DNA of 64,000 bases from Phycisphaerales bacterium. Its GTDB lineage: Bacteria; Planctomycetota; Phycisphaerae; Phycisphaerales; SM1A02. The position numbers and the translations under genes are program-made. The stretch lies in contig JABABM010000011.1 in the NCBI GenBank assembly GCA_014238205.1, positions 1-64,000 on the forward strand, given 5' to 3'. The notes beneath the pieces are model-generated. The model did no database searches and was not told the origin of the DNA. It saw only the letters and a program-made list of their open reading frames with translations. Each line of letters begins with the position of its first letter. Position 1 is the first letter of the stretch. This document shows positions 1 through 9,122 of this stretch, one piece after another.

Positions 1-1432
1 CGAGACTGTGGTCGTCAGCTCGCGAGAACTGCGTGGCGACATTGGCATTCACTCGCCCCGCGTTATCCGTGATGGAAACACTCACCACCTGCATCGTTCC
101 CTCGGTACCACTACCAGGCACATGAAACCAGAATGAGTCGGTGAAGCCATCGCCATCGGTGTCCGTCAGTACACGGCCCACGTGCCACCTGGCTGTCCCC
201 TTTCGGAATTCATCCCCGGGTCGCTCCTGGAGTTCGCCTCCACCCTCCCCTGTCAACGCATCATCACCATCCAGGTTGGACAGGTCGTAGAAGTTCTGGG
301 GGACGAAACTCGTGTTTCCCAGTGCAGCCATCTGCTGGGCATAGGCATTACCCTCGTAGTCGAACCACCTGATCCAGCTGGCCCAGAACTCCTCGGCGCC
401 ACCCGGCGGGAACATCGATGTCCCGGAACGCAGGTTGCGCAGGAGCGAACCAGACTGGAAATAGGACATCGGAGCGTAGGGAAGCCACTGCTCCACGGGC
501 ACGTGATGGTCACGGAGCAAGCCACCGAAATAGTTGTAGCCATCCGGGGCGATTGTTCCATAGACCGGCAAGCCTGTTATCTCGCTGTCTTCCAATGCCC
601 TGTGCTCACGAGACCAGACACCGGTCACATCAGCGATGTCACGGCAGATACGCCAGTCGTTGCCAGGGCGGGCGAGATTCGACAAGTGGCCGTAATGGGA
701 GAAGGTGTCGAGGTTGGCTCCCCGGCGAGAGAAGTTGTTTACGTTGTTGTCCGTCGAAACGTCATTGAGATAGGTCGTGGAGGCCCTGTAGGGTTCAAGG
801 TCGCGAAGCCAGCGGGTGTCGCTTGTGCCCGGTTGCCCTGGAGGATTGACGATGCCGGGGATTCCCTCCGGCTGCGTGCCATCGTTGTTCGTCAGGTCGG
901 CCTCGTTGAAACCATGCCAGAAACCATGTCCGCCACCACCCACGTCGGGCCAGTTGGTTCGAGGAGAAACCTCCCATGGCGCGTAGTTCCAGGAGAAGTT
1001 CCGATCAACCTCGTAGCGACGAGGCAGACGACCCATGTCCTCCATCCAGTGGGTGTTGATCAGTGGCAGCCGGCGATCCTCGAGGAACCGGTTCGAGTAC
1101 CCGTTGGCAACCCCCCCTCCACCTGACCAGAGCAGGGACTGGAGATTGGCCTGGGCCCCCCCGGAACCACCGGTGTTCGTGTCGATTTCCCGAACGAAGA
1201 GGGCTTCGCTGATTTCCCTGGCGATGTCCGCGGCGATGAGTTCAGCCGCCGCATCGGTGTTGGCTGTCTGTCGCTGGGCTACGACTGTTTTTCGAATCCC
1301 GTGGGAACTGTTTATATAGGCAGCGGCAATGATGACCAGAAGGACCAGGACACCTGCAACCAGGATCAGGGCGCTCCCCCTTCGGGAAGACCTGGACACA
1401 GATCGTGCATGCTGATTGAACGGCCTGGACAT
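1..1432 (-). CDS. Large pilin-like protein, GspK/PilX type (partial, runs off left edge)
   Basis: An uninterrupted minus-strand frame of 477 codons is open to the window edge. The N-terminus is basic, then carries RRGSALILVAGVLVLLVI (about residues 17-34): a prepilin-like G/S junction followed by a long hydrophobic helix, but without the +5 glutamate of ordinary pilins, as in GspK and PilX minor pilins. The rest is a large ectodomain rich in Asn, Gly and Trp. Around residues 424-434 it has DTDGDGFTDSF, an EF-hand or thrombospondin-3-like calcium loop. The start is ATG 1432, one base overlapping the upstream stop (TGATG), with GGAGG six bases before it; ATG 1435 is an alternative. It is the last visible gene of the pilin operon. 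The product probably sits in the inner membrane as a minor tip pseudopilin; that role is inferred from the N-terminus and position. Confidence 0.75.
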   Translation of the reverse strand, partial: MSRPFNQHARSVSRSSRRGSALILVAGVLVLLVIIAAAYINSSHGIRKTVVAQRQTANTDAAAELIAADIAREISEALFVREIDTNTGGSGGAQANLQSLLWSGGGGVANGYSNRFLEDRRLPLINTHWMEDMGRLPRRYEVDRNFSWNYAPWEVSPRTNWPDVGGGGHGFWHGFNEADLTNNDGTQPEGIPGIVNPPGQPGTSDTRWLRDLEPYRASTTYLNDVSTDNNVNNFSRRGANLDTFSHYGHLSNLARPGNDWRICRDIADVTGVWSREHRALEDSEITGLPVYGTIAPDGYNYFGGLLRDHHVPVEQWLPYAPMSYFQSGSLLRNLRSGTSMFPPGGAEEFWASWIRWFDYEGNAYAQQMAALGNTSFVPQNFYDLSNLDGDDALTGEGGGELQERPGDEFRKGTARWHVGRVLTDTDGDGFTDSFWFHVPGSGTEGTMQVVSVSITDNAGRVNANVATQFSRADDHSL

Positions 1433-3357
1433 CATCCACCTCCCCGATGGCTGCCTAGAGCCTGCACGGGAAGAGGTACGACGAACTGGTAGACATGCCC
1501 CTGCTCAAGAATACCCCTGGGATCATGAATTGTCATCGTGATACGCAGCGCCGTAGGCCAGGGGGCGAAACTCGAGTCGGGCTTGTATCTGGAACTTCTC
1601 GGGTTGACCTGCTCCACGATCGGCAGGTCCGGATTTTCCTGGTTGAACCCGAAAGTTGCCCAGTATTCCTCGTAGGGAGTTCCCCCTCCAAAGACGGGCG
1701 GCTCACGATCGACGGCATAGGCATCAACTGCAAAGGGAGCGAATGTGAAGTCCAGGTGGTTCCAGAAGAACTGCCCGTACGAATCGATGTGGTCAAGGGG
1801 CTCGATCGCCGGGAAATTTGCAGCGAACTCCTCGTAGGACATGACTCCACGCTCGATGTCGCGCATCCCGAACCAACGCTGTCCATGCCACGCCTGGGTC
1901 ACCCATGCAGGATCACCTCCCTGGGCCTGCTGAAGGAGCGGGTCACCTGACTCGTAATGGATCCCCGGCCAGAAGTCGGTCTCCCAGGATGAGCGACTTG
2001 GAACAGTTGCCTCGCCTGCACCCTCGATCCATGTCCACTCGACGATGAACGACGAACAGGCTGAACCGAGCATGTTGTACGCAAGTATCTGGTCGGGCTT
2101 TTCATTGCTTGGAGGCGTCCGCTCGACCCGCGGCCAGGTTACGACATCCTTCATGAAAAAACGCTGGTCGAGGTACGTATTGTTTGGGAGGGAGGGGTCG
2201 CCGAACATGCTCACCGGTTCATTGATGTCACGGAGTTCCATGTCCAGGATCCCATCCTCATCCGGGTCGGCATCCTGCTGCGAATAGGCGTCATAGGGAT
2301 GTGCACATCGCCTCAGGGAGTTGCCTGTGGGGTCGGCGTAGTCACGGCTTACGCGGAGCAGTTCCCGCACCTCGTCAAGCGGACAGGCCGCGAGATCCAC
2401 TCGGCCATAGGCCAGGAGCGGCGGATCGATGTTCGCATCCCCGATGCTGTTGCTGCCATCGAGCCGGGCATCATGGGGGAAGATCGACATGGCCGAGGGG
2501 ACATTCTGCAGGTACTGCCGTTTGGATTGATCTCCCGGAAAATCCTTGTCATCATCGGCGAGCAGCACCTGTTGCCGGGCAAGGATCCACTGGCGTGCAT
2601 CCGGCTGCGTTGCATTCACGTACTGGGGATGGGTATTTGAAGAGGGCGTCTGCTGGCTGAAGATGCTGCCAACGCCTGACGAGTAATCGGTATCAATGGT
2701 CTGGAGCCACTGGCTCTCATCGAGCGCCGGATTGTCGTATCTCCATGGAGTCAGTTCGCGAGGAGAAAGCCTTCCGTCGCCGTTCGTGTCATAGGGGTCG
2801 TGCCCCAGGCCGACGGGAGCGCCTGCCCCAGGCGGAATGAAGGGGCCAAGTTCCGGCAACTGGATTCCGTGCCCGTAGTAGATCATTGAATGCAATGCCT
2901 GGGCATTGGGATAGGCAGGAAGATTGCCGCCACTTGCAAAATCGTTCCAACCCTGCGCAGAGTCGGCCCCCTCCCTGAAGAAGGCGAGCTGATCGCAACG
3001 GATCGTCGCATCAAACGCAAGCGTAGGATTCAACAGTGGCGGCTTTGGCCCGATCTGTCCGCTGTCTTCCCAGGTCTGGATATTGATGCTGTTGGGCACG
3101 CCCACCCCATGTATCACGAGAAACCCGTTGTGAGTCATGGTGGCGATATCGCTTCGGATCCGCTTCTCAATGGCAGCGGCCTCCTGCATGATGTCGATCG
3201 TCGCCTCCCCTGCCGCCGTCACATCAGTCGTGATCTTGAAGATCCGTCCAGTCACGAGCACGATTGCAAGAAGCACACCGACAGCAACAAGCACCTCGGT
3301 CAAGGTGAACCCATGACGAGCCGAATGCGTTCGGAATGGAGAGGCTCGCTTCAACAT
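1432..3357 (-). CDS. Large type IV pilin-like protein (GspJ position) with EF-hand loop
   Basis: A 641-residue protein with a class III signal: cleavage expected after Gly16 in RHGFTLTEVLVAVGVL, with Glu at +5 and a hydrophobic helix to about residue 38. GspJ proteins are usually near 200 residues, so the ectodomain is about three times normal. Residues 190-201 (DTNGDGRLSPRE) match every key position of a canonical EF-hand loop. Residues 364-374 (DPDEDGILDME) form a second Asp-rich calcium-type loop. The start at ATG 3357 is chosen because GAGGAG lies five bases upstream and the codon overlaps the preceding stop (TGATG); an upstream in-frame start would extend 14 residues into the previous gene. 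It is probably a minor pseudopilin. GspJ is a positional guess. Confidence 0.82.
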   Translation of the reverse strand: MLKRASPFRTHSARHGFTLTEVLVAVGVLLAIVLVTGRIFKITTDVTAAGEATIDIMQEAAAIEKRIRSDIATMTHNGFLVIHGVGVPNSINIQTWEDSGQIGPKPPLLNPTLAFDATIRCDQLAFFREGADSAQGWNDFASGGNLPAYPNAQALHSMIYYGHGIQLPELGPFIPPGAGAPVGLGHDPYDTNGDGRLSPRELTPWRYDNPALDESQWLQTIDTDYSSGVGSIFSQQTPSSNTHPQYVNATQPDARQWILARQQVLLADDDKDFPGDQSKRQYLQNVPSAMSIFPHDARLDGSNSIGDANIDPPLLAYGRVDLAACPLDEVRELLRVSRDYADPTGNSLRRCAHPYDAYSQQDADPDEDGILDMELRDINEPVSMFGDPSLPNNTYLDQRFFMKDVVTWPRVERTPPSNEKPDQILAYNMLGSACSSFIVEWTWIEGAGEATVPSRSSWETDFWPGIHYESGDPLLQQAQGGDPAWVTQAWHGQRWFGMRDIERGVMSYEEFAANFPAIEPLDHIDSYGQFFWNHLDFTFAPFAVDAYAVDREPPVFGGGTPYEEYWATFGFNQENPDLPIVEQVNPRSSRYKPDSSFAPWPTALRITMTIHDPRGILEQGHVYQFVVPLPVQALGSHRGGG

Positions 3358-4610
3358 CAGAACTCCTCGACCAGGATGTAGACAGGCGTCACGGACCATG
3401 GAGTGCCCTGCTGGTCCGCAACTGCACCCGGGAGATACCAGAGGCGGGAAACAGCAGGCCCGCCAACCACGTTGTCAGCCCCCTGGTTCAGATCGCGTGT
3501 CACCATGCCGGCGTGATACGCAAAGGAAGAATCAAATCGCGCAGACGAGGGGAGAATCAGGCTTCCTGATGAAAGCACCCTGTTGGCGCCACTGATCCCA
3601 TAGTTTCCGTTGGACAACTCCGGGATGTGCAGTGAATCTTCCGGCAATGGAGGTACGGGGCTGGACAGCTCCACATGCGTCCTTGGATCGTTCACATAGG
3701 TCCGACCGACGCTGACGGTGTGGATGATTCCGTTCTGGTCCACGATCCACTGGCCTGGACTCTGCCAGCAGTCGTTGAGGTTCATCGGGTCGAAGTCGTC
3801 CCCCGCGTCTGCATTGGTCAGCAGCCACTGTGAACGGTCAAGCGTGGCACCTGCCCCCTGTCCGATACGCCAGGGCTCATAGGCATTGGAGCTGTTTTCC
3901 AGGTCAAGCATCCATGGCATCTGGAGCAAACCGTCATCTGAAGGAGAACTCTGCCAGGTCTTGCCGACCTCTCCGACGGCATTCATGCGGTAGACGAAGA
4001 TGGCGACCTTCATCTTGCCACCAGTACGACGGAACATGCAGTCCCAGTAGTACCTTGGAGCATTGCCGGAGCCGTCATTCCGAGGATACTGACGCTCCTC
4101 CTGTTCGATGACGACCAGAGGCGGAGCGGGTGGATTCGTCAACTGGTGCTGGTAGTAGGGAATGCCGCCATAGGTTGTCAGGGCATTGAGTACCCACGCG
4201 TCACCGGAGTCCTTCTCGCCGACCGTTGTAATACTGCTGAAGTCGGAGTGGTCATCCATGGCATCGAAGATGTCGATCGAGCCCAGCCCTGGACCACTCC
4301 CCCCACTGGCAGTCACGACCGAAGGACGCAACCATGGAAAGTCACCGGATCGGATATCCCAGGGAGAAACCGAGTTCGGGGTCTCGATGTATCCAAATGC
4401 ATCTGTAGGGATGCGTGAACGGAGCAGGGACATCGCATTACGGGCAACGAGTGGGCCGACCTGACCATCCATCGCTCCACGTTGCTGGGCTATGCCCGCT
4501 GGAAACAGCGACGCAATGCTGATGATCCCGATGCCGAGAATGAAGATGGCCATCAGGAGCTCAATCAGCGAGAAGCCTGCAGGCCTGGATGTCGAGCGGT
4601 TTCTGTTCAT
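3357..4610 (-). CDS. Type IV pilin-like protein (GspI/PilV-like)
   Basis: A 417-residue protein with a clear prepilin N-terminus: PAGFSLIELLMAIFILGIGI, cleavage after Gly12, Glu at +5 (residue 17), then a hydrophobic helix. The segment LGIGIISIASLFPAGIAQQ resembles PilV/GspI pilins. The ectodomain of about 380 residues is far longer than the roughly 100 usual for GspI. The start overlaps the upstream stop by four bases (ATGA), and the stop overlaps the next start by one base, so translation is probably coupled. The likely role is as a minor pseudopilin of the assembly machine encoded upstream. The substrate or surface structure is not evident from the sequence. Confidence 0.83.
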   Translation of the reverse strand: MNRNRSTSRPAGFSLIELLMAIFILGIGIISIASLFPAGIAQQRGAMDGQVGPLVARNAMSLLRSRIPTDAFGYIETPNSVSPWDIRSGDFPWLRPSVVTASGGSGPGLGSIDIFDAMDDHSDFSSITTVGEKDSGDAWVLNALTTYGGIPYYQHQLTNPPAPPLVVIEQEERQYPRNDGSGNAPRYYWDCMFRRTGGKMKVAIFVYRMNAVGEVGKTWQSSPSDDGLLQMPWMLDLENSSNAYEPWRIGQGAGATLDRSQWLLTNADAGDDFDPMNLNDCWQSPGQWIVDQNGIIHTVSVGRTYVNDPRTHVELSSPVPPLPEDSLHIPELSNGNYGISGANRVLSSGSLILPSSARFDSSFAYHAGMVTRDLNQGADNVVGGPAVSRLWYLPGAVADQQGTPWSVTPVYILVEEF

Positions 4611-5626
4611 TTGATCACCGTCCCCGTGTACCGGTTGAAACTGAAGACAATGCCGAACTCCTCCGCAAACTCGTCGAGATCGTCACGTCGTTTCAAGGAA
4701 TCAGACCAGTCATGCTGCGGATCATCCTTGGGGTAGATATCCCGTGCCTCGTTGTAGTCGTAGATGGCGAACCTGGGCGTAATGAGCAGGTACGGCTCCT
4801 CGGACGGATACGAGTGGGAATAGTTCAAGAGAACCACACCCCACGGATTGCCATTCGTATCAAGGAGGCCAAGATCGCACTCGTAGTCGACAAGTGGCTC
4901 GGGAATGCCCTCGAGCATCGGGCCCGACTCCTGCGTGTTGCATGGCGAGAGACAGTAGTCATTGGGCTGCTGCGACCCTGGATTGAGTCCGCATCGCATT
5001 CCACCATCATTGTTGAAGTCCACGAAGGCCAGCTGTGACCCCGTTTCATCAAACGCCGTCCGGACAGCACCCGTTTCATCGAAGATGATTCCGAACACCA
5101 CACCCGGGGCCTCCGGATTACTCTCGCCCTGCATGGCCGCCAGATTGGACAGGCTCAGCCACGTGTCATTGTGGAGAGGCCCGTCATCTCGGGTGTTGAG
5201 ACTGTAGACAGGCGATGCGACGGAAATCCCTTCAGGGAGAAATTGCGGCTTGATGCCCTCGACCGGAACGAACTTCAGTCCAGCCATCGGCTCGTCGAAT
5301 CCCCACGTCCACTGGGATGTGTGGGGATTGACATGCATCTCTCCTGATTCGACGGCGATGACCAGTTCAACCTGCTGACTTTGGGCTCCAGCCATGACAG
5401 GTCGGATCGCTACGAGCACGTAGCGACGCTTCTGGATGGCCATGGCCCTGGCATTGTCAAGGACCGTGCCAACGGCATTGGACGCCATGGAGATCCTCGC
5501 ATCAGCAGCGATGCTCCTGTATGCCGACAAGGTCAGTGCCGCGACAATACTGATGATCACGATCACTGCGAGCAACTCGACGAGCGTGAATGCGACGCGA
5601 GACATGGTTGATCGGCGATTCACCAT
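4607..5626 (-). CDS. Type IV pilin-like protein (GspH/FimT-like), unusual Ala at cleavage site
   Basis: A 339-residue protein beginning MVNRRSTMSRVAFTLVELLA. The helix VIVIISIVAALTLSAYRSIA and the following basic segment DNARAMAIQKRRYVLVAI are typical of GspH/FimT pseudopilins. The residue before the mature Phe is Ala12 rather than the nearly invariant Gly, which may slow or alter prepilin peptidase processing. Glu at +5 is kept. The start ATG 5626 has GAGGTGG four bases upstream and overlaps the previous gene by seven bases; Met8 (5605) is an alternative. The ectodomain contains two cysteines near residues 219 and 228, which could form a disulfide in the periplasm. Confidence 0.8.
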   Translation of the reverse strand: MVNRRSTMSRVAFTLVELLAVIVIISIVAALTLSAYRSIAADARISMASNAVGTVLDNARAMAIQKRRYVLVAIRPVMAGAQSQQVELVIAVESGEMHVNPHTSQWTWGFDEPMAGLKFVPVEGIKPQFLPEGISVASPVYSLNTRDDGPLHNDTWLSLSNLAAMQGESNPEAPGVVFGIIFDETGAVRTAFDETGSQLAFVDFNNDGGMRCGLNPGSQQPNDYCLSPCNTQESGPMLEGIPEPLVDYECDLGLLDTNGNPWGVVLLNYSHSYPSEEPYLLITPRFAIYDYNEARDIYPKDDPQHDWSDSLKRRDDLDEFAEEFGIVFSFNRYTGTVIK

Positions 5627-6501
5627 GAAACCACCTCATAGGAATAGATGTTGTCCTGGGCCTGCAGGAACTCCTCCTGGCCCGCGGCGGCATTGAAGGT
5701 ATCGCTGAGAGACTGGTCGTATTCAATGTTTCCAAACTTGCCGTCCGGACCTGCGGAGACAAAGTAGGCGTGCTGCCGAAGGGCAGGCCCGAGCATCTGT
5801 TCCTCTTTCGTCCGAACGGAACCATCAGCATCCTTTCTTGGATAACCAAAGGTATCGGCGCCCTCCCTTCCATGTCCCGGAAGCACCACAAGCACGGGAT
5901 TGCCCCACGCATCGATGGGCATGAAGGCGTGAAACTCTTCATCGCCGCCGGAGACTGGAACATTCACCTCGACATGCTGCAGCATGTCGGGCGAGATGGC
6001 CGCAAGAATGGTTCGACTGGCTGGACGCTCATTCAACATCAACATGAACCAGGCTCCGATCCCCTCATAGACGGCATGCCCTCCCCCGGTACACCCCTCG
6101 ACCTGGCACCACTGCGAACAGACCAGTTGTGATTCACTGGGCAGTTCGCTGGTGTTGAAATCAAGTACCTGATCGAGGCCTCCACCGCACCCGTCACACC
6201 CATTGCCACCAGCAAGAACGGCCCCGAGGTTCAACTCGTAACGAGATCCCCTGAAAGCCCCCTGGTCTGGATCAGGCTGTCCGTTGATGCCGTAGGTCGG
6301 CTCCCTTCCCTCCAGGAGTGCGTACTCCTGCGTCGCAGCGTCAAGCAGGGTCAGTAGATCTTCCGTACGTCGGATATCCGAGGAACCCAGGATTGCGGAA
6401 CCGACGCTCAAGGAAAGCCCCGCAAGGATCGAGATGATGAGAATGGCCACCATCAACTCGACCAGGGTCCAGCCACCACGATGTTGCAGGCGGACATTCA
6501 T
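5620..6501 (-). CDS. Type IV pilin-like protein (GspG-related), Cys-rich ectodomain
   Basis: A 293-residue protein starting MNVRLQHRGGWTLVELMVAI. The expected cleavage is after Gly10 with Trp instead of Phe at +1; Glu at +5 (residue 15) is present. A helix follows, then DLLTLLDAATQEYALLEGRE, like the alpha-spine region of GspG. The ectodomain has two cysteine clusters (GGNGCDGCGG and VCSQWCQVEGC), suggesting disulfide bonding, and a late DAWGNPVLVV segment reminiscent of the GspG DPWGNPY signature. ATG 6501 is chosen because GGAGGTGGG stands a few bases upstream and the codon overlaps the previous stop by four bases. A longer frame exists upstream but would cover the previous gene. Confidence 0.82.
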   Translation of the reverse strand: MNVRLQHRGGWTLVELMVAILIISILAGLSLSVGSAILGSSDIRRTEDLLTLLDAATQEYALLEGREPTYGINGQPDPDQGAFRGSRYELNLGAVLAGGNGCDGCGGGLDQVLDFNTSELPSESQLVCSQWCQVEGCTGGGHAVYEGIGAWFMLMLNERPASRTILAAISPDMLQHVEVNVPVSGGDEEFHAFMPIDAWGNPVLVVLPGHGREGADTFGYPRKDADGSVRTKEEQMLGPALRQHAYFVSAGPDGKFGNIEYDQSLSDTFNAAAGQEEFLQAQDNIYSYEVVSW

Positions 6502-7748
6502 GAGCCCACCTCCACGATGTTGTCTGTATTGACCTCTTCGGTAGGTGGCACCGACCATTCCGTGAACGGGGGAAGCCCGCCCCAGTTGTAGTGCCATCCG
6601 TCATTGAAGTTCGTGCCGTCGTTCCCACCGATACCGAGAAAATCGTTTCGCTGCCAGTTGTTCGACTGCCTGTCTGGCCCAGGAGAGAAGAAGGCGAATT
6701 CGCCGCTCTGGAGTTCGTAGGACGTGGATGAATCACCAAGCGTACCCCCGCCATCAAGCACGCTGTTGAAATCTCCGTACTGGCCCCCATCCTGAGGAAC
6801 AAGGAAATCCGTCATCGTGCCCGGATCGAACTCCCATGGCCTGAGAACGATGAACTGGGAGAGGCTTGGGGTGTAGGGAGCATTGGATGCCGGGTAGGAG
6901 CGGGACAATGCGCCGGTGGGATAGTTCAATCGGTAGTAGCGAATCGGCGACCCCCACGCATCGCAGATGACCTTCGGCCCCTGTGGGTCGTAGCCCGCAT
7001 CTCCCGGGAAGTAGACGGTCGGCTGGGAGGACACGGGATCGATTGCTCCCGTCCAACTACCCGGCACTGTTTCAGTCGCGTTTTCCCATCCGAGCGTTCC
7101 CACAACACCTCGTTCGGGGAGTTGAAGGTATGGGCCCAGCACCTGGCCCTGGCTTTCAGCCTTCCCCACAGAGAATCGTTCCAGGCGACCGGCAAGAGAA
7201 CCTCGCTTGGAGACGGTCGATGCAATGGAAGAGGTCCATATGCCGTCAAAGCCTGGATTCCTGATTCCAAATCGCACGGACTCATCCGGGTAGTCATTGG
7301 CTGGGTCCGGATCATTCCCACTCGCATCCCGCCAGCCATTGGGCGCATACGCCTGGGCAAATGAGCTGTCCTGCGAGAATCCGTACCCATCTTCCCCGTG
7401 GTGACCGTAACCGAGCAGGTATTCAGCCGGAGAGGTAATCGAATACCACCCCTGCATGCGGTGAAAGATATTGGCGTCATCAAGCTCAGGGGGGTCCATG
7501 ATCGAACGATCCTCGTCGAGCACTGGAGGAAGGTAGCCCACGTCTTCCCGGAACTGCACCACGCCCTGGGACAGGGATGCCATCGTGGCGCTCGTCGTCA
7601 CAACGCGAGCCGACTCGCGGGCACCCCCGACAGCCACGACCAGGACACTCATGAGAACCACGATGATTCCCATTGCCACGAGCAGCTCGGTCAAGGTGAA
7701 GCCATGCCTTGCATCGAGTGAGTCGTGATTGAAATGCCCTGCTGCCAT
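6498..7748 (-). CDS. Type IV pilin-like protein (GspG-related), first of the pilin series
   Basis: A 416-residue protein with prepilin motif DARHGFTLTELLVAMGIIVV: cleavage after Gly16, Phe at +1, Glu at +5. After the helix comes SATMASLSQGVVQFREDVGYLPP, like the spine of major pseudopilins (GspG) that goes on to a Gly-Tyr-Pro-Pro turn. Near the end, CDAWGSPIRYYRLNYP matches the GspG-type DPWGNPY signature. The protein is nearly three times the length of typical GspG. ATG 7748 has AGGAG six bases upstream. It lies 25 bases after the gspF gene and overlaps the next pilin by four bases. I infer it is either the main shaft subunit or one of two GspG-like subunits. Confidence 0.83.
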   Translation of the reverse strand: MAAGHFNHDSLDARHGFTLTELLVAMGIIVVLMSVLVVAVGGARESARVVTTSATMASLSQGVVQFREDVGYLPPVLDEDRSIMDPPELDDANIFHRMQGWYSITSPAEYLLGYGHHGEDGYGFSQDSSFAQAYAPNGWRDASGNDPDPANDYPDESVRFGIRNPGFDGIWTSSIASTVSKRGSLAGRLERFSVGKAESQGQVLGPYLQLPERGVVGTLGWENATETVPGSWTGAIDPVSSQPTVYFPGDAGYDPQGPKVICDAWGSPIRYYRLNYPTGALSRSYPASNAPYTPSLSQFIVLRPWEFDPGTMTDFLVPQDGGQYGDFNSVLDGGGTLGDSSTSYELQSGEFAFFSPGPDRQSNNWQRNDFLGIGGNDGTNFNDGWHYNWGGLPPFTEWSVPPTEEVNTDNIVEVGS

Positions 7749-7773
7749 GCGCAGCTCCTGTGACAGGTCGGTA

Positions 7774-9090
7774 CTAGTTGGGTTGCGAAACGGACTCGAT
7801 CATCGAGACCAGGGGCAGGAAGAGTGCAAGCACGATGGTCCCGACGACGCCACCCAGGACCACCACGAGGAGTGGCTCAAGGAGGCTCAGGAGCGCCTGC
7901 ACCGCGACATCAACCTCTTCGTCGTAGTTGTCGGCAATCTTGATGAGCATGATGTCCAGATCGCCTGTCTCTTCACCAACGTCGATCATGTTCACGACGA
8001 GCGAATCACAGACCTTCGATTCACGCAGGGGCTCTGCGAAACTCTCGCCCTCGCGGATGGAGTCATGGACACGCGTCAAGGCTCGCTCGAAGACCCAGTT
8101 GCCGGATGTCTCGCGAGTAATGTTGATCGCCTCGAGAATCGGAACACCGGCCGAGATCAGCGTGCCAAGTGTCCGGCTGAAACGAGCTACGGCCGTCTTC
8201 TCGATGAGACTCCCGAGCACCGGAACCTTCAGCAGGATCCAGTCGATGGACGCCCTGCCGAAGTTGGTCTTCCGGATGAGTTTCAACAGCGCAAAGAGGA
8301 GGAATGGTGAACAGATGACAATGACCCATCCAGGAACGGCCTGGTCAGGCATGGTGCCTGCAACCCAGGCACTGGCATCGATCAGCCAGAGTGTCAAACC
8401 AGGCAACTCGACCTCGAAGTCGTTGAAGATGTCCTGAAACTTCGGGATGACGAAGTACATGATGCCGGTGACAATGACCACCGCGATGATGATCACGAGG
8501 ACCGGGTAGATCATCGCGCCCTTGATCTTTGCACGAAGACGCTGGGCCTTCTCCATGAAGTTCGCCAGGCGCTGCAGGATGATGTCGATGACACCACCGA
8601 TTTCACCGGCGTTGACCATCTTGGAATAGAGGCGGTCAAACGCCTTGGGGTGCTTGGCCATGGCATCCGACAGTGTCGAACCTGCCTCGACGTCCTCGAC
8701 GATGTCACCAAGAATCGACTTGAGTTTGCCTGGCTTCTGCTGGGTCTCGAGGATCTGGAGTGAACGCAGCAGCGGCAGACCGGCGTCCTGGAGAGTCGAC
8801 AACTGGCGGGTGAACTGCGTGATTCGCTTGAGCTTGACACGGCCGAAGCTCAGCGAAAGGTTGATATCACCCTTCTTCTTCTTCGCCTTGCCTTTGCCAC
8901 CCCGCGGCTTTCGCCCTTTCCGCTTGCTTCCCTTGCCTCCATCGTCCTTGACCTTCTGTTCTCGAACCGACGTTGGAAAGAAGCCCTGACCGCGGATCTG
9001 CTGGATCGCGTCATCACTCGTCGATGCGTCAACGGAGCCCTTCTGGGGCTTCCCGGATGCATCAAGCGCTTCGTACTGGTAAGTCGGCAT
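7774..9090 (-). CDS. gspF: Type II secretion / type IV pilus inner-membrane platform protein
   Basis: A 438-residue GspF/PilC family protein. It has the family N-terminus (MPTYQYEALDASGKPQKGSV), two T2SSF cytoplasmic domains (about residues 100-225 and 300-425), and three membrane segments: around 205-230 (IYPVLVIIIAVVIVTGIMYF), around 258-280, and at the C-terminus (LLVVVLGGVVGTIVLALFLP). The conserved MVNAGEIGG and ADNYDEEV motifs are visible. An unusual Lys/Gly-rich insert follows residue 48 (KGSKRKGRKPRGGKGKAKKK). The protein anchors the assembly ATPase to the pilin-growing site. ATG 9090 is preceded by AGGAAC. It sits between the ATPase gene and the pilin genes, as expected for a shared operon. 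Confidence 0.95.
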   Translation of the reverse strand: MPTYQYEALDASGKPQKGSVDASTSDDAIQQIRGQGFFPTSVREQKVKDDGGKGSKRKGRKPRGGKGKAKKKKGDINLSLSFGRVKLKRITQFTRQLSTLQDAGLPLLRSLQILETQQKPGKLKSILGDIVEDVEAGSTLSDAMAKHPKAFDRLYSKMVNAGEIGGVIDIILQRLANFMEKAQRLRAKIKGAMIYPVLVIIIAVVIVTGIMYFVIPKFQDIFNDFEVELPGLTLWLIDASAWVAGTMPDQAVPGWVIVICSPFLLFALLKLIRKTNFGRASIDWILLKVPVLGSLIEKTAVARFSRTLGTLISAGVPILEAINITRETSGNWVFERALTRVHDSIREGESFAEPLRESKVCDSLVVNMIDVGEETGDLDIMLIKIADNYDEEVDVAVQALLSLLEPLLVVVLGGVVGTIVLALFLPLVSMIESVSQPN

Positions 9091-9122
9091 GATTCGTTCC
9101 TGTCATCGCACTGCTGCGAGCT

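Noticed and set aside
182-1126. A long plus-strand open frame opposite the edge pilin gene
   Set aside because: The minus-strand frame is uninterrupted to the window edge, starts with a pilin-like N-terminus and has a ribosome site and stop/start overlap; the plus frame shows no family features and is the codon-bias mirror.
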